Source of the DNA: Tychonema sp. LEGE 07203
GTDB taxonomy: Bacteria; Cyanobacteriota; Cyanobacteriia; Cyanobacteriales; Microcoleaceae
DNA length: 50,245 nt
Direction of reading: 5' to 3'
Assembly: GCF_015207285.1 (NCBI RefSeq)
Contig: NZ_JADEXD010000024.1
Location: 1-50,245, forward strand
This document shows, piece after piece, positions 35,301 through 44,642 of this stretch. Numbering within the stretch: position 1 is the first letter of the stretch; each line of letters opens with the position of its first letter. Under the pieces are notes generated by a model. The model did not search any database and was not told the DNA's origin. It saw only the letters and a list, made by a program, of their open reading frames with translations. The translations under genes and the position numbers were made by a program.

Positions 35301-36926
35301 GGTGTGGGTTTGATTTCGCCTCCTCCTCACCACGACATTTATTCGATCGAAGATTTGGCCGAATTGATTCACGACTTGAAAAATGCCAACCGGGAAGCGC
35401 GGGTTAGCGTCAAATTGGTGTCGGAAGTGGGAGTCGGGACGATCGCCGCTGGGGTTGCGAAGGCCCACGCCGATGTCGTGTTGATTTCCGGCTACGACGG
35501 CGGTACCGGCGCATCGCCGCAGACTTCGATCAAACACGCGGGATTACCTTGGGAGTTGGGATTGGCCGAAACTCACCAGACTTTGGTACTCAACAATCTC
35601 CGCAGCCGGATTGTTGTCGAAACCGACGGACAAATGAAAACCGGTCGCGATGTAGCAATTGCTGCCTTGCTTGGTGCGGAGGAATTCGGATTTGCTACCG
35701 CGCCGCTGGTGACATTGGGCTGCATCATGATGCGCGTATGTCACCTGAACACTTGCCCGGTGGGTGTTGCAACCCAAGATCCGCTGCTGCGGAAAAACTT
35801 TACCGGCGATCCGGATCACACGGTAAACTTTATGACCTTTGTCGCCCAGGAAGTCCGGGAAATTATGGCGCAGTTGGGTTTCCGCACGCTGAATGAAATG
35901 GTGGGGCGTACCGACGTTTTGGAACCTCAGCAAGCTGTGGCGCATTGGAAAGCTAAGGGTTTGGATTTCTCGAAAATCCTTTACCAGCCGGATGTTGGGG
36001 CGGATGTCGGGCGCTACTGTCAGATGGCGCAGGATCACGGGTTGTCCAAGTCGATCGATATGACTGTGTTGTTGGATTTGTGCAAAGGTGCGATCGAAAA
36101 CGGCGAAAAAGTGCACGCCAAACTGCCGATTACCAACATCAACCGCGTTGTGGGCACAATTCTCGGCAACGAAATCACCAAACGCCACTGGGAAGGTTTA
36201 CCCGATGACACCGTGCACCTGCACTTCCAAGGTAGCGCGGGACAAAGCTTTGGCGCATTCGTACCCAAGGGAGTCACCCTAGAGCTCGAAGGCGAAGCCA
36301 ACGACTATCTGGGCAAGGGCCTCAGCGGCGGCAAAATCATCCTGTATCCGTCGCCGGCTTCTACCTTTGTCGCAGAAGAAAATGTGATTGTCGGCAACGT
36401 GGTGCTTTACGGAGCCACCGCTGGCGAGGTTTTCATCCGGGGGATGGCGGGCGAACGTTTTGGAGTCCGCAACTCCGGCGTGAATGCCGTAGTTGAAGGT
36501 GTGGGCGATCACGGTTGCGAGTACATGACTGGCGGCAAAGTTGTAGTTTTGGGTGAAACCGGGCGCAATTTTGCAGCGGGTATGAGTGGCGGTGTTGCTT
36601 ACATTTTGGATGAGGCGGGGGATTTTGCTACTCGCTGCAATATGTCGATGGTGGATTTAGAAAAATTGGAGGATGTTGAGGAAATTAGCGATTTGCGACA
36701 GTTAATTCAAACTCATGTTGATTTGACTGGAAGTGCGAAAGCATCGAAGGTTTTGGCAAATTGGGATGCGATGCTGCCGGTGTTTGTGAAGGTGATGCCG
36801 CGGGATTACAAGCGGGTGTTGCAGGCCATTGAAAGGGCGATCGCATCGGGTTTAAGCGGTGATGATGCGCTGACGGCTGCGTTTGAAGAAAATGCTCGTG
36901 ATGTCGCCCGAATTGGCGGTAGCTAA
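32340..36926 (+). CDS. gltB: Glutamate synthase large subunit (ferredoxin-dependent type likely)
   Basis: GOGAT converts 2-oxoglutarate plus glutamine to two glutamates, the second step of ammonium assimilation. In this 1528-residue protein the N-terminal amidotransferase begins after propeptide cleavage at C22 ([10 protein letters not shown]). The FMN/synthase domain carries the 3Fe-4S motif [12 protein letters not shown] with C-x5-C-x4-C spacing, and the C-terminal beta-helix domain has the repeated GxGxxGG pattern. No gltD (NADPH subunit) lies nearby, which fits a ferredoxin-dependent enzyme, but the two types cannot be separated with certainty by eye. The region just after the stop is the first REP array. 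Confidence 0.93.
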   Translation: MNSNGLPAKQGLYDPQFEHDACGVGFIVHMKGNKSHEIVEQGLTILLNLDHRGACGCEPNTGDGAGILMQVPHKFMKKVTAALNIELPEAGEYGVGAIYSSPNQTERENGKRIFEEIAAEEGQEVLGWREVPTDNSSLGDTAKFSEPFMQQVFLRRAAGIDEAAFERKLYVIRKRAHNAIRTTQVDPYWYNSTLSCRTIVYKGMLMPVQVGDYYRDLHDPDMESALALVHSRFSTNTFPSWERSHPYRYIAHNGEINTMRGNINWMHARQSLFESELFGDDLKKIPNLINIEGSDSTIFDNALELLYLAGRSLPHAVMMMIPEPWTAHESMSDEKKAFYEYHSCLMEPWDGPASIAFTDGTSIGAVLDRNGLRPSRYCVTKDDLVIMASEAGVLPIAPERILSKGRLQPGRLFLVNTEEGRIVSDEEIKTKIATEHPYRQWIDQHMVEIAKLPDAPAVAESDPETLIQRQMAFGYTFEELRLLLAPMATNGVEAVGAMGADTPLAVLSNRPKLLYEYFQQLFAQVTNPPIDSIREEIVTSAETTIGAERNLLKPEPESCHLIELKTPILSNEELAKLKQVKTGNFRSTTLPILFDPKTGVKGVEQALEEVFAAADSAIASGVNIIILSDRGINSDKAPIPALLAVAGLHHHLIRQGTRTRAGLVLESGEPREVHHFATLIGYGCGAINPYLAFETIADSIQQGLLLNVDYKTACKNYIKAATKGVTKVASKIGISTIQSYRGAQIFEAIGLNKSVVDKYFAWTASRIEGVDLEVIAREAILRHTHAFPERPSSGHTLDVGGEYQWRKEGEAHLFSPQTIHALQQAVREGSYPLFQKYSALVNEQNQQHFTLRGLLQFKQRESIPIEEVEPVESILKRFKTGAMSYGSISQEAHESLAVAMNRIGGKSNTGEGGEDPERYTWTNDRGDSKNSAIKQVASGRFGVTSLYLSQAKELQIKMAQGAKPGEGGQLPGKKVYPWIAKVRNSTPGVGLISPPPHHDIYSIEDLAELIHDLKNANREARVSVKLVSEVGVGTIAAGVAKAHADVVLISGYDGGTGASPQTSIKHAGLPWELGLAETHQTLVLNNLRSRIVVETDGQMKTGRDVAIAALLGAEEFGFATAPLVTLGCIMMRVCHLNTCPVGVATQDPLLRKNFTGDPDHTVNFMTFVAQEVREIMAQLGFRTLNEMVGRTDVLEPQQAVAHWKAKGLDFSKILYQPDVGADVGRYCQMAQDHGLSKSIDMTVLLDLCKGAIENGEKVHAKLPITNINRVVGTILGNEITKRHWEGLPDDTVHLHFQGSAGQSFGAFVPKGVTLELEGEANDYLGKGLSGGKIILYPSPASTFVAEENVIVGNVVLYGATAGEVFIRGMAGERFGVRNSGVNAVVEGVGDHGCEYMTGGKVVVLGETGRNFAAGMSGGVAYILDEAGDFATRCNMSMVDLEKLEDVEEISDLRQLIQTHVDLTGSAKASKVLANWDAMLPVFVKVMPRDYKRVLQAIERAIASGLSGDDALTAAFEENARDVARIGGS

Positions 36927-37625
36927 TCCAAGAAACCGGGTTTCTGCGATAATTTAAGCATCGTAGCTAAGATTTAGGAAGAAACCCGGTTTCTGAGCCC
37001 CCGCGCCAATCCAAGAAACCGGGTTTCTGCGATAATCTTGGTGAGGATACCGAAATTTAGGAAGAAACCCGGTTTCTGAGCCCCCGCGCACAATCCAAGA
37101 AACCGGGTTTCTCCGATAATCTTGGTGAGGATACCGAAATTTAGGAAGAAACCCGGTTTCTGAGCCCCCGCGCCAATCCAAGAAACCGGGTTTCTCCGAT
37201 AATCTCAGCATCATCGCTAAGATTTAGGAATAAACCCGGTTTCTGAGCCCCCGCGCCAATCCAAGAAACCGGGTTTCTCCGATAATCTCAGCATCGTAGC
37301 TAAGATTTAGGAATAAACCCGGTTTCTGAGCCCCCGCGCCAATCCAAGAAACCGGGTTTCTGCGATAATCTTGGTGAGGATACCGAAATTTAGGAATAAA
37401 CCCGGTTTCTGAGCCCCCGCGCCAATCCAAGAAACCGGGTTTCTCCGATAATCTTGGTGAGGATGCCGAAATTTAGGAAGAAACCCGGTTTCTGAGCTCC
37501 CGCGCCAATCCAAGAAACCGGGTTTCTCCGATAATCTCAGCATCATCGCTAAGATTTAGGAAGAAACCCGGTTTCTGAGCCCCCGCGCACAGAGCCCCGC
37601 AGTCCAAGAAACCCGGTTTCTGGCC
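36925..37625. repeat. REP array 1: eight ~83-bp units of paired palindromes
   Basis: Each unit has AGAAACCGGGTTTCT, a loop of about 35 bases, then AGAAACCCGGTTTCT, its reverse complement, and a linker TGAGCCCCCGCGCCAATCC. Units start at 36925, 37008, 37092, 37175, 37258, 37341, 37424 and 37507, so the spacing is 83-84 bases; a half unit ends near 37625. Two loop types alternate (CTTGGTGAGGATACCGAAAT and CTCAGCATCATCGCTAAGAT). Minus-strand frames here (36954-37546) are repeat artefacts. The array directly follows the glutamate synthase and precedes the RAYT gene. Confidence 0.95.
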
Positions 37626-37644
37626 CCCACGCAGAGAGAACAAT

Positions 37645-38211
37645 ATGCCACGTCGCCAAGTTATCTTACAAACGGGTAATTATTACCATGTTTATAACCG
37701 AGGTAATGACCGTCAGCTTATTTTTTTTGAACGAGAAAACTATATTTATTTTTTACGCCTATTAAGACACCATCTGATTACTAATGGTGTCGATATAATT
37801 GCCTATTGTTTGATGCCGAATCACTATCATTTATTAGTTTACCTAAAAACAGATCGTTTTTCCAAGTTGATGCAGTCATTTACTCTATCTTATGTTAAGG
37901 CTATCAATAAACGCTATCACAAGGTGGGTTCACTATTTCAGGGAAGGTTTCAGGCGATTCATGTAGATAGAGAAGAATATTTATTACACCTAACTCGTTA
38001 TATTCACTTAAACCCTGTTGCGGCTAATATAGTTAAAAAAGCAGAAAACTGGGAGTTTTCCAGCTATCAAGAATATATTGATTTGCGGCGGGGGAGTTTA
38101 CCTAAGATAGATCGAGTGCGATCGCAATTTCAGTCAGCAGATGCTTATCGCTACTTTTTAGAAGACTTAACTAGCGATAAATTAATCCAGCATTTAACCT
38201 TTGAAGAATAG
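37645..38211 (+). CDS. REP-associated tyrosine transposase (RAYT, Y1_Tnp)
   Basis: A 188-residue IS200-type Y1 transposase of the RAYT group. The HUH metal motif is H60-x-H62 in MPNHYHLLVY, and the tyrosine helix is SYVKAINKRYHKVGSLF, with the nucleophile probably Y83 or Y91. HLNPVAANIV and WEFSSYQEYI are typical RAYT segments. RAYTs bind and cleave REP hairpins in single-stranded DNA and are thought to spread them. REP arrays adjoin both ends: the stop at 38211 is 4 bases from the first unit of array 2. Start MPRRQVILQTGNYYHVYN is canonical. Confidence 0.93.
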   Translation: MPRRQVILQTGNYYHVYNRGNDRQLIFFERENYIYFLRLLRHHLITNGVDIIAYCLMPNHYHLLVYLKTDRFSKLMQSFTLSYVKAINKRYHKVGSLFQGRFQAIHVDREEYLLHLTRYIHLNPVAANIVKKAENWEFSSYQEYIDLRRGSLPKIDRVRSQFQSADAYRYFLEDLTSDKLIQHLTFEE

Positions 38212-38215
38212 TCAA

Positions 38216-38770
38216 AATCCAAGAAACCGGGTTTCTGCGACAATCTTCGCATCATCACGCCCGATCTAGGAAGAAACCCGGTTTCTGAGCCCCCGCGCCA
38301 ATCCAAGAAACCGGGTTTCTGCGATAATTGTGGCATCATCACGCCCGATCTAGGAAGAAACCCGGTTTCTGAGCCCCCGCGCACAATCCAAGAAACCGGG
38401 TTTCTGCGACAATCTTCGCATCATCACGCCCGATCTAGGAAGAAACCCGGTTTCTGAGCCCCCGCCCACAGAGCCCCCGCGCACAATCCAAGAAACCGGG
38501 TTTCTGCGATAATTGTGGCATCATCACGCCCGATCTAGGAAGAAACCCGGTTTCTGAACCCCCGCCGAGCCCCGCGCCAATCCAAGAAACCGGGTTTCTG
38601 CGATAATTGTGGCATCATCACGCCCGATCTAGGAAGAAACCCGGTTTCTGAGCCCCCGCCCACAGAGCCCCGCGCCAATCCAAGAAACCGGGTTTCTGCG
38701 ACAATCTTCGCATCATCACGCCTGATCTAGGAAGAAACCCGGTTTCTGAGCCCCCGCCCACAGAGCCCCG
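38216..38770. repeat. REP array 2: six ~84-100-bp paired-palindrome units
   Basis: Units with the same AGAAACCGGGTTTCT / AGAAACCCGGTTTCT arms begin at 38216, 38300, 38385, 38485, 38579 and 38677. The loops differ from array 1 (CATCATCACGCCCGATCTAGG, in two variants TCTTCG and TTGTGG) and the linkers are longer (CACAGAGCCCCGCGC), giving 84-100 base spacing. Array 2 follows the RAYT stop directly and ends against the XisI remnant at 38777. Confidence 0.95.
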
Positions 38771-38776
38771 GTGCGC

Positions 38777-38860
38777 GCAGGAATTCCCAAGGAAGATATT
38801 GTGTTAGCCTTTCACGAGCTTGGAATGCGGCAGTACACAGATTTTGCAGCAGTTTCCTAG
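38777..38860 (+). pseudogene. C-terminal remnant of a XisI family protein
   Basis: The reading AGIPKEDIVLAFHELGMRQY then TDFAAVS, stop at 38858-38860, matches the C-terminus of XisI-type proteins (fdxN-element excision controlling factor family), which end around GVPKEDIVLGFxxPxxRxxTxFA. The 5' part is missing; the frame is cut off by the end of REP array 2. It is a 28-codon fragment of a gene of about 110 codons. Confidence 0.75.
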
Positions 38861-38975
38861 CACTTCATTGATGGGAAAATCAAAAGCTCGATCGCACTTG
38901 ATTCAGATGTCATCTTAACTAGCAATCCAAATGCTATAATACAAGATTAATCTAAAAATTAAAATTAGTTAATTA

Positions 38976-41654
38976 ATGAAAGCCGAAACTTGCAAACTCT
39001 GGCTGGCTACGATATTTTGCAGCCTGACTCCGATCGCCCCTGGCACCGCTGAAATAGTCCCCGATGCCACGCTACCAGTCAATACCACGGTAATTGTCAA
39101 CGACACTAATAGCATTATACAGGGCGGGACGCAAGCCGGTAACAATCTATTTCACAGTTTTCGAGAATTTTCACTTCTGGCTGGGGAAACGGCGTTTTTT
39201 AACAATTCCACAGATATCCAAAATATTTTGACCCGCGTTACGGGCGGCTCGATTTCTAATATTGACGGCGCAATCAAAGCTAACGGTACTGCAAATTTAT
39301 TTTTGCTGAATCCGAATGGGATTATTTTTGGCCCGAAGGCTTCATTAGATATCGGCGGTTCGTTTGTGGCAACTGCGGCGAATGCCGTGCTGTTTGGAAA
39401 TGGAAGCCAATTCGGCATCAATGTTTCGGGACAAAATACGCCGCTGCTAATAGTTAATGTTCCTCTGGGATTGCAGTACGGATTGAATCCTGGAAGTATC
39501 GTAAATCGATCGACCGATGGATTGCAAGTGCGATCGGGCAACAGTTTGATACTTGCGGGCGGCGATGTGAGATTGGACGGCGGAAAAATACTCGCTCCGG
39601 GCGGCAGAGTCGAACTCGCAGCCGTTGCGGGCGGGGAAACAGTCGGGCTCAACGCCTTCGGTAACAATGTGAGTTTAAATTTTCCCGCCCAGGTAGCGAG
39701 AACCGATGTATCTCTCACAAACGGCGCTGACGTGAATGTACGCGCCGGAGGCGGCGGGAGTATTGCTGTCAACGCTCACAACTTGAATATGACAGAAGGA
39801 AGTACCTTGCAGGCGGGGGTAGATGCGAAGTTGGGTGCCGATGGCGCCTTGGCGGGAGATATTAATGTTAATGCAACGGGGGCTATCTCTTTTGATGGAG
39901 TCGGTGACGAAGATGTATTCAGCGGTGCGTACAATCTGGTGAAACCCGAAACTATTGGTGAAGGGGGTAATATTAATATCACAGGCGAAGCACTTTCTTT
40001 TACTAATGGAGCTCAAGTAAAAGCCAGCACGTTAGGACAGGGAAATGCCGGTAGTGTTAACCTTCGCATTCGCAATGCCAGCTCCTTTGATGGTGCGGGT
40101 ACCAGTGGCACTCCCAGCGGCGTTTACAGCAGAGCGGAAGCTAACGAAGCAGTTGGTAATGGAGGAAATATTAACATCGCTACTGGTTCCCTTTCAGTCA
40201 CAAACGGTGCTGTGATTACAGCTAGCACTCAAGGACGTGGCAATGGAGGAAATCTCGATATTTACGTCCGCAACGATACTGTTTTGGATGGATTGGGGCC
40301 TCTACAGGAAATTACTCTACCATCTGGTCCGCTTCAATTCCAACAATCCTCCGGGCTGTTCAGCAGTGTAAAATTAACAGGTGTTGGTGAAGGCGGAAAT
40401 ATTCGCGTCACAACTCGATCGCTATCAATTGCAAATGGTGCTGTTATTGTTACTAGAACAGAAGGGCAGGGGCAAGCTGGAAATATTACAGTCAATGCTG
40501 CAGAGTTCGTGACTGTTGATGGGATAGGTTTAGATCAAACTTCTAGCTCTTTACTAGCCCCCACCGAACCAGGTGCGGGAGGTAGAGGTGGGGATATTAC
40601 AGTTAATACTAATATTTTTCGAGTTTCAAATGGAGCAGTTGTCAACTCTCAAACCCTTAACGAATATGATGGAGGAAATATTACCATTAATGCTAATATT
40701 TTTGAGGCTACTGGTGGCGGACAGGCGATCGCCACAACTAGCAGCAGCGGTCAAGCTGGTAATTTGACAGTCAATGCTGCTGACAAAATTGTTCTCTCTG
40801 GCAACGATCCATCTTTCAGCGATCGAGCCTCACTATTCAATACAAACATCGTCGGTAACAATGAAGGTCCCCCTAGCGGACTATTTGCCAGTACGGGGAA
40901 AGATTCCACAGGTGCAGGTGGCAATTTAAATGTTAGAACCGGTCAGTTAATTGTCCGAGATAGCGCCCAAGTTACTGTCAGTGCCGACGGCCAAGGATCT
41001 GCGGGAAACTTGAGCATTGCCGCCGACTCAATTCGTTTAGATAGCGGCGCAATTAAAGCCACAACTCAAGCCGGAAATTTCGGCAATATTACCTTGCAAA
41101 CTGGAAATTTGCAAATGCGCCGTCGCAGTCAAATTACAACTAATGCCTCTGGCACTGCAACAGGCGGCAATATTAATATCGAAGCTGGGAGTGTAGCTGC
41201 TTTAGAAAATAGCGACATCCGCGCCAATGCAATCCGAGGCCAAGGCGGAAATATTGTAATTAATTCCGAAGGTATTTTTCGCTCTTTTGACAGCGATATC
41301 GACGCGAGTTCAGAATTAGGAATTGACGGCAATGTCGAACTCAGAACCCCCGATATTGACCCCGTACAAGGATTGAATCTGCCACAAATCCCCGGAGTTC
41401 CGCCCCAGCCAACACAAGCCTGTCAAAATACCGGGTCGAGGGCAAGTCGGTTTGTGATTACCGGGCGGGGCGGTTTGTCGCCGACTCCCAGGGAGAGAGT
41501 CAGTGGGGGCGGTGAGAATGATTATGTGGCGGCTGAGTCTCTTGTGGAAGCTCAAGGCTGGATAATTAATGCTAAAGGTGAGGTAGAATTGGTTGCCAAT
41601 TCGCCGACTGTTGTGCCTTACAGCCCTGGGGCGGTGCCGCCTATTTGTCATTGA
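38976..41654 (+). CDS. Filamentous-hemagglutinin-type (TpsA) secreted protein
   Basis: This 892-residue protein has a signal peptide (about 1-25, cut near TPIAPGTA) and a two-partner-secretion TPS domain: NLFHSFREFSL at 57-67 and NPNGIIFG at 112-119. The middle is a long beta-helix with G/N-rich imperfect repeats (GGNINIxxGSLSVTNGAVI). The C-terminus (QACQNTGSRASRFVITGRGG, EAQGWIINAKGEVELVANSP) is the cyanobacterial-type tail of these adhesin-like proteins. It should be exported through a TpsB porin, but no tpsB gene is nearby. It probably acts in adhesion or filament aggregation. Confidence 0.9.
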   Translation: MKAETCKLWLATIFCSLTPIAPGTAEIVPDATLPVNTTVIVNDTNSIIQGGTQAGNNLFHSFREFSLLAGETAFFNNSTDIQNILTRVTGGSISNIDGAIKANGTANLFLLNPNGIIFGPKASLDIGGSFVATAANAVLFGNGSQFGINVSGQNTPLLIVNVPLGLQYGLNPGSIVNRSTDGLQVRSGNSLILAGGDVRLDGGKILAPGGRVELAAVAGGETVGLNAFGNNVSLNFPAQVARTDVSLTNGADVNVRAGGGGSIAVNAHNLNMTEGSTLQAGVDAKLGADGALAGDINVNATGAISFDGVGDEDVFSGAYNLVKPETIGEGGNINITGEALSFTNGAQVKASTLGQGNAGSVNLRIRNASSFDGAGTSGTPSGVYSRAEANEAVGNGGNINIATGSLSVTNGAVITASTQGRGNGGNLDIYVRNDTVLDGLGPLQEITLPSGPLQFQQSSGLFSSVKLTGVGEGGNIRVTTRSLSIANGAVIVTRTEGQGQAGNITVNAAEFVTVDGIGLDQTSSSLLAPTEPGAGGRGGDITVNTNIFRVSNGAVVNSQTLNEYDGGNITINANIFEATGGGQAIATTSSSGQAGNLTVNAADKIVLSGNDPSFSDRASLFNTNIVGNNEGPPSGLFASTGKDSTGAGGNLNVRTGQLIVRDSAQVTVSADGQGSAGNLSIAADSIRLDSGAIKATTQAGNFGNITLQTGNLQMRRRSQITTNASGTATGGNINIEAGSVAALENSDIRANAIRGQGGNIVINSEGIFRSFDSDIDASSELGIDGNVELRTPDIDPVQGLNLPQIPGVPPQPTQACQNTGSRASRFVITGRGGLSPTPRERVSGGGENDYVAAESLVEAQGWIINAKGEVELVANSPTVVPYSPGAVPPICH

Positions 41655-41755
41655 GTGCGATCGAAAAGCTTTCAATCAATATCGCCCACAACTGCAGACA
41701 TACCTACAGTTAGACTTGTTATATCAATTCCTCTCTTCATCATCGTCCTGTATTC

Positions 41756-41802
41756 ATTTCTCTGGGATCTCTCTGTGTTCTCTGTGTTCTAGTCAGGTTA
41801 AA
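41756..41802. repeat. Diverged CTCTGCG-type repeat
   Basis: ATTTCTCTGGGATCTCTCTG, then TGTTCTCTGTGTTCTAGTCAGG and AAATCATTCC, resembles the dispersed repeat but with TGTG in place of TGCG. It lies between the adhesin gene and the XisI remnant. Confidence 0.6.
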
Positions 41803-41865
41803 TCATTCCGATACAACCGGAAACGATATTAATAGTTTTGCTGCGCAAGTAAAGAAAATTGTGAA

Positions 41866-41991
41866 ATGGATAAACTAACCGAGTATCCCAAGCTAATCAA
41901 ACGGATTTTAACCGAGTATGTAAAATTGCGTAATCGCCGTCCTCAACCAGACATCGAAACATTCTTAATTACCTTCGAGAATACATTTTAA
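41866..41991 (+). pseudogene. N-terminal remnant of a XisI family protein
   Basis: ATG at 41866 reads MDKLTEYPKLIKRILTEYVK and LRNRRPQPDIETFLI, the typical start of XisI proteins. After about residue 36 similarity stops and TAA closes the frame at 41991. The remaining two thirds of XisI are missing, replaced by the Uma2 fragment in another frame. It matches a different part of the family from the remnant at 38777, so together they cover only the two ends. Confidence 0.75.
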
Positions 41992-42194
41992 TAGACCAAT
42001 ATAGCTATCACATCGAACAATTTGCCAAAAACTCTGATGGCAAATGGGTATTGACAGAATATGATTCAGATGAATCTGTATTAACCCTAGAATCTGTAGA
42101 ATTTCAAATCCCGCTGAGCGAGATTTACGAACGCATTAAGTTTGAAGTTGAAGACGAAGAAGTCAACGAACCAACCAGTGAAATTGAAGCATAA
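41967..42194 (+). pseudogene. C-terminal remnant of a Uma2 family endonuclease
   Basis: From about 41967 the frame NYLREYILIDQYSYHIEQFA then KNSDGKWVLTEYDSDESVLT and LESVEFQIPLSEIYERIKFE is the C-terminal third of a Uma2-type PD-(D/E)XK protein, a large cyanobacterial family. The catalytic N-terminal part is absent. It overlaps the XisI remnant by 25 bases in another frame, as expected if a deletion joined two dead genes. Its stop lies 17 bases before REP array 3. Confidence 0.72.
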
Positions 42195-42210
42195 CATCGA
42201 GCTAGTCGAT

Positions 42211-42531
42211 AATCAAAGAAACCGGGTTTCTGCGATAATTGTGGCATCCTAACCGAGATTTTACGAAGAAACCCGGTTTCTGAACCCCCACGCCACCATC
42301 CACCATCCAAGAAACCGGGTTTCTGCGATAATTGTGGCATCCTAACCGAGATTTTAGGAAGAAACCCGGTTTCTGACTCCCCGCGCCACCATCCAAGAAA
42401 CCGGGTTTCTGCGATAATTGTGGCATCTCAACGAGATTTTAGGAAGAAACCCGGTTTCTGACTCCCCACGCGCGATCGATAATTCTGACATCCTCACAAG
42501 ATTTTACGAAGAAACTGGGTTTTTGATACCC
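42211..42531. repeat. REP array 3: three units plus a diverged half unit
   Basis: Units at about 42211, 42304 and 42390 have the same AGAAACCGGGTTTCT / AGAAACCCGGTTTCT arms, a loop with ATAATTGTGGCATC and CGAGATTTTA, and linkers CCCCACGCCACCATCC. The last copy reads GAAGAAACTGGGTTTTTGAT (about 42508-42527), and it overlaps the 3' end of the GST-like gene. Confidence 0.93.
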
Positions 42532-43511
42532 GCGCGATCGTGCGATTTGAGCAAACTCCCCGCATCGGGCCCAGTCGGGATAATGCAGCCGGGATTTAAC
42601 GGAAACAAATTGCCGTAATAATCGCGTTTTACAGCCTCCAAATCGCAAGTACCCGCAACTCCCGGTAACTGATACAAATCGCGCAAATAAGCTCCCAAAT
42701 TCTCGTAATCCTGAATGCGGCGCACATTGCATTTGAACAAGCTGTAGTAAACTGCATCAAAACGGAATAAAGTAGTAAACAGCCGCACGTCTGCTAATGT
42801 CACCCGATCGCCACAAAGGTAACGACTGATCGAGAGCGATCGATCGATCTCGTCCAAAACAGCAAACAATTCGCTGCAAGCAGAGTCATAAGCAGCCTGA
42901 GTTTGCGCGAAACCGCAGCGATAAACGCCGTTATTCACCGATTGGTAAATCTTGTCATTCCACTCGTCAATTTGCGATCGCAAATCCACAGGATAAAGAT
43001 CCATTTCAGGATTGCTAGCAAACTCGTTAAACTCCGAGTTTAGCATCACAATAATTTCCGAACTCTCGTTATTGACGATCGCCTTTTTCGAGTCATCCCA
43101 CAACACCGGCACCGTACACCGCCCCTGATAGCCCGGTGATGCCAACTGGTAAATTTGCGGCATCGTATTGCAGCCAAAAGTCTCCGACTCCAGCACCCAC
43201 ATCCCCCCTTCCGAAGGATAGACAACCGACACCGATATCGCATCTTCCAGCCCTTTAAGCGCTCTCGTCACCAAAGTGCGGTGCGCCCAAGGGCATCCCG
43301 TACCCACAAACAGGCGGTATCGTCCCGTGGCGGGCCCGTAAGGGTTCTCTGGCGCTGTCGAGACAAAATTGCGGAAACTGCTGCTGGGGCGAATGTATGC
43401 TCCGGTGCGATCGGGCGGCGCTAGTTTTGACATCATCAACTGCCACATTGATGTCCAGACAAATTTGCCGAGTTTGACTGTTACGGATGAAGGAAGCGAT
43501 TTGTTTTTCAT
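42504..43511 (-). CDS. Glutathionyl-hydroquinone reductase (xi-class GST)
   Basis: This 335-residue protein matches the YqjG/ECM4 family: C73 in FVGTGCPWAHRTL, VVYPSEGGMWVLES, QIYQLASPGYQGRCTVPVLW, and a GST C-terminal helical domain with YLCGDRVTLADVRLFTTLFR. It should reduce glutathionyl-hydroquinones, such as products of quinone stress. The last residues after KSHDR (AGIKNPVSS, stop at 42504) are encoded by a diverged REP half unit, so the C-terminus has been replaced or extended by repeat DNA. The usual C-terminal HDR-containing core is intact. Confidence 0.88.
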   Translation of the reverse strand: MKNKSLPSSVTVKLGKFVWTSMWQLMMSKLAPPDRTGAYIRPSSSFRNFVSTAPENPYGPATGRYRLFVGTGCPWAHRTLVTRALKGLEDAISVSVVYPSEGGMWVLESETFGCNTMPQIYQLASPGYQGRCTVPVLWDDSKKAIVNNESSEIIVMLNSEFNEFASNPEMDLYPVDLRSQIDEWNDKIYQSVNNGVYRCGFAQTQAAYDSACSELFAVLDEIDRSLSISRYLCGDRVTLADVRLFTTLFRFDAVYYSLFKCNVRRIQDYENLGAYLRDLYQLPGVAGTCDLEAVKRDYYGNLFPLNPGCIIPTGPDAGSLLKSHDRAGIKNPVSS

Positions 43512-43680
43512 AATATGATTTTAACAGTTGGTAGTTGACAGTTGGCAGTTGGTAGTTGGTAGGGGCGGTGGATGGTGCGTGCGGGCCATCTTAGTTGACA
43601 ATTATCAATTATTAAGTGTCCGCTGTTAAAGTGGTTTGCCAAACATAATCTGCTTATTTTAACTCACATGGCGATCGAAG
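43512..43680. repeat. GTTGACAGTTGG-type heptamer repeats
   Basis: Imperfect copies of GTTGGTA, GTTGACA and GTTGGCA run from about 43525 to 43562 just upstream of the GST-like gene. The remaining stretch to 43680 shows nothing I can name. Confidence 0.7.
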
Positions 43681-43697
43681 TTTGTTCGAGTATTGAG

Positions 43698-43726
43698 GCG
43701 AGGCAGAGCCAAAGCATCTGCCTCGC
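43698..43726. repeat. Perfect 10-bp inverted repeat
   Basis: GCGAGGCAGA at 43698-43707 pairs with TCTGCCTCGC at 43717-43726 over a 9-base loop. Part of the same sequence, AGCGAGGCAGAGC, occurs at about 20674-20686. No T-run follows. It lies in the gene-free gap between the amidotransferase and the GST-like gene. Confidence 0.8.
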
Positions 43727-43874
43727 TCTTGGTTTTGAGCTATAATAATCTACTAATCTTGAGAGTGCGTGGATAAATACGATTTTACGATCGGCGATTC
43801 CAATTAAATCTCTTCTTGCTTATCTCCTTGATATCCGTGCAGCGAATCCGCTGCCTAACTTCCTTCTTCCTTCC

Positions 43875-44642
43875 TTAAAAGATTGGCAAACCATCCTGAA
43901 ATACCAGCAATTCTCCAGGTTGAATCTGCGTCCAAACTTCATCATCAGTCAGCGGTAAAGTAGCAATAACCGCCACCCTATCGCCCTCCTGTGTCAGTTC
44001 CCGGAAATCGACTGTCACATCTTCATCGATCGAATGAGCGCTAGCAAAAGGTGCTTGTCGCACAATATAATGCAGATTAGTAGAACAATGTGCAAATAAG
44101 TGCTCTCCATCGGAAAGTAAATAATTAAAAATTCCGTGCGCTGCCAAAGTTTTAGTAATTTCGTTCAATACCGCGTAAATTTCCGTCAAAGCAGGCTTGT
44201 TTTGAGGAAAGCTCGATCGCAATTTTTCTAAAATCAAACAAAATGCTTTTTCACTATCAGTTTGGCCAACCGATTGATACAATCCGGTGCTTTCAGGATG
44301 AAAATTTTCCAGATTTCCGTTGTGAGCAAACACCCAATAGCGTCCCCAAAGTTCGCGAATGAAAGGATGGCAGTTTTCCAGAGCAATTGCGCCTTGAGTA
44401 GCTTTGCGAATATGAGCAATCACATTAGTTGAATGAATGGGATAGCGGCGCACTACTTCAGCAACCGGAGAAGCAATAGCAGGTTTAGAGTCTATAAAAA
44501 GACGACATCCCAAACCTTCAAAAAAAGCAATTCCCCAACCGTCTTGGTGAACGTCTGTTCTGCCACCTCTTGCAGAAAAACCCTCAAAAGAGAAGCAAAT
44601 ATCGGTTGGAACATTGCAGTTCATTCCCAGTAATTGGCACAT
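43875..44642 (-). CDS. Class II glutamine amidotransferase (YafJ/Gn_AT_II type)
   Basis: This 255-residue stand-alone N-terminal-nucleophile amidotransferase has catalytic C2 in MCQLLGMNCN, GWGIAFFEG near 36-44, IAHIRKATQG near 75-84, CHPFIRELWGRYWVFAHNGN (90-109), and the GQTDSEKAF motif near 126-134. It releases ammonia from glutamine in the cytoplasm or uses gamma-glutamyl groups; the acceptor is unknown. The start at C2 is fixed, since Met is removed to expose the cysteine. It stands alone. Confidence 0.9.
   Translation of the reverse strand: MCQLLGMNCNVPTDICFSFEGFSARGGRTDVHQDGWGIAFFEGLGCRLFIDSKPAIASPVAEVVRRYPIHSTNVIAHIRKATQGAIALENCHPFIRELWGRYWVFAHNGNLENFHPESTGLYQSVGQTDSEKAFCLILEKLRSSFPQNKPALTEIYAVLNEITKTLAAHGIFNYLLSDGEHLFAHCSTNLHYIVRQAPFASAHSIDEDVTVDFRELTQEGDRVAVIATLPLTDDEVWTQIQPGELLVFQDGLPIF

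Noticed and set aside
34998-36188. Long minus-strand frames inside the glutamate synthase
   Set aside because: They are antisense shadows of a strongly conserved gene with no own signals.
36954-37546. Three minus-strand frames encoding repeated GSETGFLPKFRYPHQDYRRN units
   Set aside because: They are translations of the REP array; the frame persists only because the 83-84 base period shifts the phase, and there is no ribosome site.
36925-38770. CRISPR array
   Set aside because: Units are palindromic pairs, loops are similar to one another rather than unique spacers, and no cas gene is nearby.
42125-42426. Minus-strand frames in REP array 3
   Set aside because: Same cause: repeated SQKPGFLDG units come from REP arms, and the real genes here are the Uma2 remnant and the GST-like gene.
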